From: Collimonas silvisoli | GTDB lineage: Bacteria; Pseudomonadota; Gammaproteobacteria; Burkholderiales; Burkholderiaceae_D | DNA: 38,644 bases | NCBI RefSeq assembly: GCF_018305005.1 | Contig: NZ_JAGQEG010000056.1 | Coordinates: forward strand, 1 to 38,644 | Direction: 5' to 3' | In this document: positions 8,904 to 13,693 of the stretch, piece after piece | How the letters are laid out: every line of letters starts with the position of its first letter | Numbering within the stretch: position 1 is the first letter of the stretch | Made by a program: the position numbers and the translations under genes | The notes under the pieces: model-generated | Told to the model about the DNA's origin: nothing | Seen by the model: only the letters and a program-made list of their open reading frames with translations | The model's database searches: none

Positions 8904-8937
8904 TTCCCTCGTAGTTCAACCGAAGTCAGTCGCCCCT

Positions 8938-8989
8938 CCGCTGGGGCTGTTTGTGCTGCCTGCCCCTAGCGGAAACCGGGGCGGGCTTT
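8938..8989 (+). terminator. Terminator-like hairpins between YqaJ and Gp3-like genes
   Basis: GCCTGCCCC (8958-8966) and GGGGCGGGC (8978-8986) form a 9-bp stem with one G-T wobble, followed by TTT. An alternative stem pairs CCGCTGGGGC (8938-8947) with GCCCCTAGCGG (8962-8972). The two are mutually exclusive, as in an attenuator. The arrangement resembles the hairpin before the YqaJ gene. Confidence 0.6.
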
Positions 8990-9010
8990 GCTATTTCAAG
9001 GAATAAAACA

Positions 9011-9901
9011 ATGATTAAAGGATTAGCCATCACGCCGCCGATACTCGGGCGCATTTCCATCGGCAAAATCGTAGAAAAGAACGGCAAGCGATTGCCGGAG
9101 AAAGACGATCAATTCACGATCACGACCCAGGTGCAAAACAAGGAAGGCTGGATTCCCCATCCCTACGACGAGGACTTACGCAAAACGCAGGACAACCACA
9201 AAATCCGCGCTATCCCGATCCGGCTGCTGTTCAATGAGCCGGATCTTAACTTACGCGCCGAATACTGCCTATTCGACCGTCAAAACGGTCGACCGATCTG
9301 TACCGGCAATGGCGAGACGTGCCGGCGCTACACGGCATCGGGAATGGCGTCACTGCCCTGCCCCTCACCGGATAGTTGTGAGCTGGCCAAGGCCGGTTGC
9401 AAGCCTTACGGACGCTTGAATGTACGGATCGGCGAGGAAGAAGACGACCTGGGCACCTTCATTTTCAGGACGACCGGCTTTAACAGCATCCGCACCCTGG
9501 CGGCGCGGCTCCATTATTACCAGGCGGTATCCGGCAAGTTATTGGCTTGCTTGCCTCTGGCTTTACGATTGCGGGCAAAAACCACCTTCATGAGCCACCG
9601 CACACCGATTTACTACGCCGATATTACCGAAGCCATAGCCAATGCGCGGGAACTGCACAACCGACGCTTGGCTGCGGGGTACGACCAAGTGGCGTTAGAT
9701 GCCGCAGGGATTCAGGGATTTAGCAACGGCGCATTCGAGGACAGTGAGGAGGAAATTCCGGAAATTGTGGAAGAGTTCTTTCCGTCCACTGATGGCGGCA
9801 GCGACAACGGAGGCTTGGATACCGCAGGCAACAAGGCCAAACCAAGTCTGAAGGAGAAGCTGGATCAAAAGGCCGTTGGTCGTGACGGAGAATCAACATG
9901 A
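9011..9901 (+). CDS. Gp3-like (recombination directionality factor-like) protein with Cys cluster
   Basis: The 296-residue product contains a Cys-rich centre: ICTGNGETCRRYTASG, then PCPSPDSCELAKAGCKPYGRL, followed by GTFIFRTTGFNSIRTLAARL. This order (a CxGxGxxxxR motif, a Cys cluster likely to bind zinc, then a Thr/Gly/Asn-Ser-Ile segment) matches my memory of Gp3-like proteins. Those are named for serine-integrase directionality factors and are often labelled hydrolase or metal-binding proteins in ICEs. It is usually found beside YqaJ and DUF932 genes, as here. It may bind DNA during excision or act with the exonuclease; neither is shown. The ATG at 9011 has CAAGGAA 7 nt upstream. The open frame from TTG at 8951 lies in the terminator hairpin and is rejected. 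The last 45 residues are acidic then basic. Its stop overlaps the next start (ATGA). Confidence 0.65.
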   Translation: MIKGLAITPPILGRISIGKIVEKNGKRLPEKDDQFTITTQVQNKEGWIPHPYDEDLRKTQDNHKIRAIPIRLLFNEPDLNLRAEYCLFDRQNGRPICTGNGETCRRYTASGMASLPCPSPDSCELAKAGCKPYGRLNVRIGEEEDDLGTFIFRTTGFNSIRTLAARLHYYQAVSGKLLACLPLALRLRAKTTFMSHRTPIYYADITEAIANARELHNRRLAAGYDQVALDAAGIQGFSNGAFEDSEEEIPEIVEEFFPSTDGGSDNGGLDTAGNKAKPSLKEKLDQKAVGRDGEST

Positions 9902-9984
9902 CCATCGGCGAACTCCAGTTAGGTGTCCAGCGAACTAACCGTCGGCGGCGATCCCGAAAAAACGGAAAGGGAGAGGATAGATGA
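9898..9984 (+). CDS. 28-codon basic micro-ORF coupled on both sides
   Basis: The ATG at 9898 overlaps the stop of the Gp3-like gene as ATGA. Its own TGA at 9982-9984 overlaps the next gene's ATG at 9981 in the same way. ACGGAG lies about 8 nt upstream. The 28-residue product has a short hydrophobic start (MTIGELQLGV) and a strongly basic tail (RTNRRRRSRKNGK). The double overlap suggests translational coupling, so it may be a real micropeptide or a leader that passes ribosomes to the membrane protein. No homologue is recognised. Confidence 0.45.
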   Translation: MTIGELQLGVQRTNRRRRSRKNGKGEDR

Positions 9985-10991
9985 CGACAGCGCCGCAATA
10001 CGCACGGCATTCCCGCCTCCGGTCCGGTTGCGTTATCTGGCTGGCGGTCGCCGCGACCTGCACGGCGATCTTCATCTCGGTGCTTGCCGGGTGGCAGCGT
10101 GGTGGATGGTTAGTAGAACGGATCGCATGGGTGGCTATCGGCGTGGTACTGGTCGCGAGTGCCCATCTGTTACCTGCGCTGTGCCGATCCGCCTCGCTCG
10201 GAGTGCGTTGTGCTGGCAGCGCGCTCTGGGTGGTCTGCATGATTGCGACGTGTTATGGTCACGCGACGTTCTTCCTGCTGTCGCAACAGCACGCCGGGGC
10301 GATTCGGGCTGATGCCGTGACTGGAGGAGTCACGGCGCCCCTAGTATCGTCCGGTCGCAACCCTGGGATGATCGCGGCAGAACGGGCAAGAGTCATCACC
10401 GCGCTTGCCATCGCCAATGCAAGGCGATGCAGGGATGACTGTCCGGCATTGCGCTTGAGCCGTATCTCGCTGGCGGCAAAGCTCGATGCACTCAACACCG
10501 AAGCCGACGAGTCGAGGCGACAACTGGCGATTGACGACCGGCGCACGGATCTGGTGGAGCGTGCCGCTGCCCAGCGTGACGATCCGGTGACAGTCCGACT
10601 CGTAGTCTTGCTCGGAACGACGGCGGCACAGGTTGACCTATTGTCAGGAATGGCTTTTGCGGGCGTACTCGAAGGGATAGCCTGTCTGTTCTGGTTCCTG
10701 GCGTTTCAAACCCCTACTACAGTAGTCAGCCCAGTCACGCCAATACCAACCCGGCCAGTCACGGCGGGTAACGAGGTAGTCACACCCGGTCAAGCGCCTA
10801 CCCCGGTGTCAGTCACGTTGCACGATGATCAGCAGGATTCGGAAAGCGAGGTGACACAGCTCGCTCACGATATCGCCGCTGGACACGTGCGTGCGACTGT
10901 TGCGGACATCCGCCGCTATCTCGGCTGCTCGCAGGCCCGGGCAGCGGCACTGCGAAGGCAATTCGGCGCATCTGTACGACCAGATGAATAG
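9981..10991 (+). CDS. Membrane protein with helix-turn-helix-like C-terminus
   Basis: This 336-residue protein has four likely transmembrane segments. Three lie in the first 110 residues (around CVIWLAVAATCTAIFISVLA, IAWVAIGVVLVASAHLL and LWVVCMIATCYGHATFFLL). One lies near 225-245 (MAFAGVLEGIACLFWFLAF). The loop between them is helical, Arg-rich and probably cytoplasmic. A Pro/Val/Thr-rich linker (about 246-280) follows. The C-terminal 50 residues (DIAAGHVRATVADIRRYLGC to RRQFG) resemble a small DNA-binding helix-turn-helix. Similar membrane proteins with a HTH tail occur in ICE and plasmid modules, but no function is established. GGGAGAGG precedes the ATG. The gene ends 13 bp from the convergent XRE regulator. 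Confidence 0.65.
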   Translation: MTTAPQYARHSRLRSGCVIWLAVAATCTAIFISVLAGWQRGGWLVERIAWVAIGVVLVASAHLLPALCRSASLGVRCAGSALWVVCMIATCYGHATFFLLSQQHAGAIRADAVTGGVTAPLVSSGRNPGMIAAERARVITALAIANARRCRDDCPALRLSRISLAAKLDALNTEADESRRQLAIDDRRTDLVERAAAQRDDPVTVRLVVLLGTTAAQVDLLSGMAFAGVLEGIACLFWFLAFQTPTTVVSPVTPIPTRPVTAGNEVVTPGQAPTPVSVTLHDDQQDSESEVTQLAHDIAAGHVRATVADIRRYLGCSQARAAALRRQFGASVRPDE

Positions 10992-11004
10992 AGGGATTGA
11001 GCGG

Positions 11005-11361
11005 TCACGGAGAATGCGGATTTTCACTGGGGTCGTTTCCCCCGTGTTCCTCATTTGCCACTTGTTCGGACCGCTCAATCGCCGTTTCCATGATGCCAAA
11101 CGGATTCCTGCCGTCTAGGCCGCTGAAAAACTCTGACGGCTGCAGTCCCAGTGTGTCGATGATTTTCATGATGTTGATGAGCGACAGATTGTGCTCCCCT
11201 CGTTCGATCCCACCCATATAGCTTCGGTCAATCCCGCAGGCGTCGCCGAATGCTTCTTGAGAAAATCCTTGCACTTTGCGTCGGCGCCTGACGACTTCAC
11301 CGAAAGCGATAAGAACTGGGTGTCGCTCCTTGCCGGGGCTCGGGTTTCGTTTCTTTTCCAT
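11005..11361 (-). CDS. XRE-family transcriptional regulator (C-protein-like)
   Basis: The 118-residue product (from the ATG at 11361) carries a standard HTH_XRE domain at about residues 18-75: FGEVVRRRRKVQGFSQEAFG, then CGIDRSYMGGIERGEHN and LINIMKIIDTLGLQPSEFF. The recognition helix with the (S/T)Y(M/I)xxIERG pattern is also seen in controller proteins of restriction-modification systems and in many ICE regulators. The tail is acidic and polar. A longer open frame begins at 11508, but its first 49 codons run through a tandem repeat array and are unlikely to be coding. AAGGA lies about 13 nt before the chosen start. A 15-bp repeat array directly upstream (11376-11440) suggests autoregulation. 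It is convergent with the recombination module. Confidence 0.8.
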   Translation of the reverse strand: MEKKRNPSPGKERHPVLIAFGEVVRRRRKVQGFSQEAFGDACGIDRSYMGGIERGEHNLSLINIMKIIDTLGLQPSEFFSGLDGRNPFGIMETAIERSEQVANEEHGGNDPSENPHSP

Positions 11362-11375
11362 ATCCCATGGTTCCT

Positions 11376-11440
11376 TGCTTAGGAATAAAATTCCACGGGA
11401 TAACATTTCACGGAATATAATTACACGGTATATAGTTACC
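11376..11440. promoter_or_regulatory. 15-bp tandem repeat array, candidate operator for the XRE regulator
   Basis: Units start at 11391, 11406 and 11421, each beginning TTnCACGG and followed by nATA (TTCCACGGGATAACA, TTTCACGGAATATAA, TTACACGGTATATAG). A weaker unit lies at 11376 and a partial one at 11436. The spacing is exactly 15 bp. The array lies 15-80 bp upstream of the regulator's start codon, where its promoter should be. Confidence 0.7.
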
Positions 11441-11640
11441 TTTTTAAGTCGCACTTCGGCAAAATTGGGCGTAAATGCATTCGCGCATATTTCACCAAAA
11501 CGACCCATAACAAAAATTCAAGCTCCTTTTTAACTTCTATCCATGCGATGAAAAATCTGCAAATCATCAAACTATCCGACCGCCTGCTGCATGTGACAAC
11601 GGGCGCACCTTTCATTTTTTACAATAATAAGGAGCTGTAA

Positions 11641-11997
11641 ATGGAAACAAATGACGAAAGTATCAGTACTCCCGCCCAAAAACCCAATACAGGCGTGGCA
11701 CTCTGGGCCATAGCAGCGTTTATTACTGCCATCGTGATGTGCACGCACAATAACTCGGCCATGGTGCTAGGAGCGGGTTTCTTCGCGAAATGCTTTGCCG
11801 TTATCGTCGGCACCATTCTCGGACTGCTGGGAGCCCTCGCTGGTGACGCTATCCGACGGTTTGCTCGACCCGACTTCATTTTTACCACCGGTGGGTTCGC
11901 CCACTTAATCTGGATAAAAATATTTTGGAGGATCGGCCCGCAGCTAGTTGGATTGTTCCTCGGGGTCGCGCTTGGCAGCAGCCTGGTGCTAAGGTGA
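11641..11997 (+). CDS. Small integral membrane protein (118 aa)
   Basis: AAGGAG lies 6 nt before the ATG at 11641. After a polar N-terminus of about 18 residues, three hydrophobic segments follow: VALWAIAAFITAIVMC, then ILGLLGALAG with the preceding FFAKCFAVIVG, and the C-terminal QLVGLFLGVALGSSLVL. A basic loop (RRFARPD) sits between them. No family is recognised. It is followed 13 nt later by a lipoprotein gene, and the two are probably cotranscribed. Confidence 0.6.
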   Translation: METNDESISTPAQKPNTGVALWAIAAFITAIVMCTHNNSAMVLGAGFFAKCFAVIVGTILGLLGALAGDAIRRFARPDFIFTTGGFAHLIWIKIFWRIGPQLVGLFLGVALGSSLVLR

Positions 11998-12010
11998 TCC
12001 GGAGCAAACC

Positions 12011-12286
12011 ATGCTACCTAAAACCACCGCCATGCTCGTTGTTGTCTTTTTGTTCGTTGGCTGTTCGAGCAAAAGCGCGAAGGCTAGAGGAGAGTTCCTT
12101 TCCGGCTGCGTCCAGTCTGGTACAGCCAAGTCCATCTGCACATGCGTTTATGACCACCTGGAAGATACGTATCGCCCTGAAACGCTTCAGGCGCTAGCCG
12201 ACCCACACTCAGAAATTCCCGCCAGTGCGATACAGGCCATTGCCACGGATACCTCGAAGTACGCAGCAATGTGTCTGGCGAAATAG
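12011..12286 (+). CDS. Small lipoprotein (91 aa)
   Basis: The product starts MLPKTTAMLVVVFLFVGCSS, a short signal peptide with a lipobox-like VGC, so it is probably lipid-anchored at Cys18. The mature part is small and helical with three further cysteines (SGCVQSGTAKSICTCVYDHL) and one near the end (AMCLAK), suggesting disulfides in the periplasm. The CTCVYDHL stretch resembles small periplasmic Cys-motif proteins of proteobacteria, but I cannot name the family. It follows the membrane protein gene by 13 nt. Confidence 0.6.
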   Translation: MLPKTTAMLVVVFLFVGCSSKSAKARGEFLSGCVQSGTAKSICTCVYDHLEDTYRPETLQALADPHSEIPASAIQAIATDTSKYAAMCLAK

Positions 12287-12351
12287 CAGCAAACGCTACT
12301 CAACTAAAAAATCAGCAACTCATCCAGTTTTAACTCACAAGGAACACGTAT

Positions 12352-12693
12352 ATGAAAAAATTGATCGTAGTCGCCGCATTCGGCTTATTCACTTCGTTCG
12401 CTGCAAATGCAGCCAGCAATGTTGGGCAGTGCGTCTACCCGAAGACCAATATCGCCAAGAATGGGCATCTCGAATTTAAAAAGCCGGTCTATATTTTTAG
12501 CTCTCCTGATGCGGCAAGCACCAAGCAATTGCTGAGCAAGCTCGCCGGCTTCACGATTAAAGGTGAAGCCAAGGGATTCGTGCAATTGGCGACTGTGACG
12601 GACTCCAACGACGCCAACCCTGCGCCAAGCCGTGCAATCGGCTGGGCGAAGCTATCGGATTTCAGTTTTCAGGATCTACGCAACTGCAACTGA
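12352..12693 (+). CDS. Secreted small protein, possibly SH3-like (113 aa)
   Basis: AAGGAA lies 10 nt before the ATG. The product begins MKKLIVVAAFGLFTSFAANA, a clear Sec signal peptide, with cleavage likely after ANA (residue 20). The mature domain of about 90 residues has an early Cys and a late Cys and looks beta-rich (KKPVYIFSSPDA, GFVQLATVTD, AIGWAKLSDF). That pattern fits a bacterial SH3-like fold, but this is only suggestive. It is followed by a strong hairpin terminator. Confidence 0.6.
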   Translation: MKKLIVVAAFGLFTSFAANAASNVGQCVYPKTNIAKNGHLEFKKPVYIFSSPDAASTKQLLSKLAGFTIKGEAKGFVQLATVTDSNDANPAPSRAIGWAKLSDFSFQDLRNCN

Positions 12694-12741
12694 TAGCACC
12701 GTAACAGATCAGGAATGAAGCCCAATCGGGGCCGCAAATAA

Positions 12742-12776
12742 CAAGTCCCTCGAATTGGCTGAATTCGAGGGACTTG
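12742..12776. terminator. Strong hairpin terminator
   Basis: CAAGTCCCTCGAATT (12742-12756) and its exact reverse complement (12762-12776) form a 15-bp perfect stem with a 5-nt loop. It sits 48 bp after the secreted-protein gene. T-rich sequence follows only after about 15 nt (around 12792). It marks the end of the plus-strand gene block. Confidence 0.75.
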
Positions 12777-12785
12777 AGTTGCAAG

Positions 12786-12872
12786 TTACATTATTTCTTT
12801 TTTTTTGTTCACAACATCCTTGAATGCCTTGCCAGCCGTGAATTTGACGGTTCTGATTGCAGCAATCTTGAT
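12786..12872 (-). pseudogene. 3' fragment of an HU-type DNA-binding protein gene
   Basis: The last 27 codons of a minus-strand frame read KIAAIRTVKFTAGKAFKDVVN and a Lys-rich tail. This matches the C-terminal strand and helix of HU proteins (KxVKFxxGKxxKDxVN). Codons upstream of it in the same frame show no HU similarity and instead run across the ssrA-like segment. This is therefore a truncated remnant, not a working gene. It probably marks a rearrangement or integration junction. Confidence 0.65.
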
Positions 12873-12933
12873 TCTCCGCGATATCAACCGTTTTACCAAC
12901 CAGCCGCTTTGCTCATAGGAAGTCAACTTACGA

Positions 12934-12964
12934 GACGCGGCTTCGATTCCCACCGCCTCCACCA
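12934..12964 (+). other. Near-copy of the tmRNA (ssrA) 3' end, candidate attachment-site remnant
   Basis: Thirty-one bases from GACGCGG through TTCGATTCCC to CCGCCTCCACCA match the T-arm and CCA end of betaproteobacterial tmRNA as I remember it, with about two differences. One difference breaks a T-stem pair. The rest of tmRNA (tag reading frame, 5' acceptor arm) is not seen upstream. ssrA 3' ends are common integration targets for islands and prophages, so this is probably an old att site. Confidence 0.6.
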
Positions 12965-13047
12965 TTCTCCTAGTCAACCGCTGACTACAACAAACAACAT
13001 AAAACATTGTTTTTAAAGGAATTAAAGAAATTTTTAGATCCCCTTTT

Positions 13048-13088
13048 TGTTGTCAGCGATTGTCGGATATTGCCAGCAAAAAGGCACG
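13048..13088. repeat. Direct repeat copy 1 bracketing the orphan toxin cassette
   Basis: This 41-bp sequence, beginning TGTTGTCAGCG and ending AAAGGCACG, recurs at 16472-16512 with three mismatches in the same orientation. It lies 16 bp beyond the end of the Tsi6-like gene. Confidence 0.85.
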
Positions 13089-13103
13089 GCTGAACTTGAT
13101 TGA

Positions 13104-13364
13104 TTACATTACTTTCGATCCACTAGCAATCTGATAGAAAATCTCCGCTGCATCATCGTCCAACTGTTCAATCTCCCTTGCTGTCAAGACACCAATCGTA
13201 ATGTCCTTGAGACGCGAACGGTCGGAGTGTATTCCCTGCTCAAGCTCGATCAAGTACTCGATCTGTTTAGCAACTGATTGAAGCGCAACACTACCCGGAT
13301 ATTTGAAAAGTAATTCGCCACATCTTTTTTGGCCATTTTCTAACAACTTAAATCTCTCGCTCAT
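13104..13364 (-). CDS. Tsi6-like immunity protein
   Basis: The 86-residue product resembles the Pseudomonas Tsi6 immunity protein as I recall it. It has a helical start, then KYPGSVALQSVAKQIEYLIE, DRSRLKDITIGVLTAREIE and DDDAAEIFYQIA. In Tsi6 the equivalents are an RYPG motif, a KQLQYI helix, DRSxLxxLTxG and a DPELSxAL helix. Tsi6 neutralises Tse6, an NAD(P)+-degrading toxin. That is notable because the neighbouring toxin carries a different NADase domain (TNT). It may be a second, captured immunity gene or part of the same cassette. It is cytoplasmic, with no signal peptide. AAAGGCG lies about 11 nt before the ATG, and the gap to the upstream immunity gene is 92 bp. A family search would settle the assignment. 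Confidence 0.65.
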   Translation of the reverse strand: MSERFKLLENGQKRCGELLFKYPGSVALQSVAKQIEYLIELEQGIHSDRSRLKDITIGVLTAREIEQLDDDAAEIFYQIASGSKVM

Positions 13365-13456
13365 GACGTAGGCGCCTTTACGAAACGATATACACCTTGA
13401 AATTATTAAAATCTTTCATGGCAACTCGACCCGCAGATACCCAGCCTATTAAATCG

Positions 13457-13693
13457 TTAAATCAATTTACAGGCTTCAAGAAGAAATAATTTCAAAATAT
13501 TCAAAGCTTGTGCTTCATTTTTAGCCCAAGCCAATTCATTTTTTTGTCCACGCTCCGAGTAATAAATTCGCCATTCTTCGCCAAATTTGTCTAAACAGAA
13601 CGCCTCATCTTTATCTGCATATAACGAATACGATTCCGCAGGAATATTTTTCCTGATACAAAAATCAATCAGCTCTTGTTTTGTCCAACTCAT
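13457..13693 (-). CDS. Immunity protein of the orphan TNT toxin
   Basis: The 78-residue product starts inside the stop of the toxin gene (ATGA overlap at 13690-13693), the classic arrangement of a CDI toxin and its immunity gene. The sequence is soluble and small. It opens with a helix (TKQELIDFCIRKNIP), then has an AFCLDKFGEEWRIYYSERGQ core and an amphipathic C-terminal helix (EAQALNILKLFLLEACKLI). The W-x-YYSERG pattern is seen in a group of small polymorphic-toxin immunity proteins, but I cannot name it with certainty. By position it should bind and block the TNT NADase domain just upstream. Confidence 0.75.
   Translation of the reverse strand: MSWTKQELIDFCIRKNIPAESYSLYADKDEAFCLDKFGEEWRIYYSERGQKNELAWAKNEAQALNILKLFLLEACKLI

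Noticed and set aside
12786-13007. Full 73-residue minus-strand frame ending in HU-like sequence
   Set aside because: Only the last 27 codons resemble HU; the rest crosses the ssrA-like segment, so it is called a remnant.
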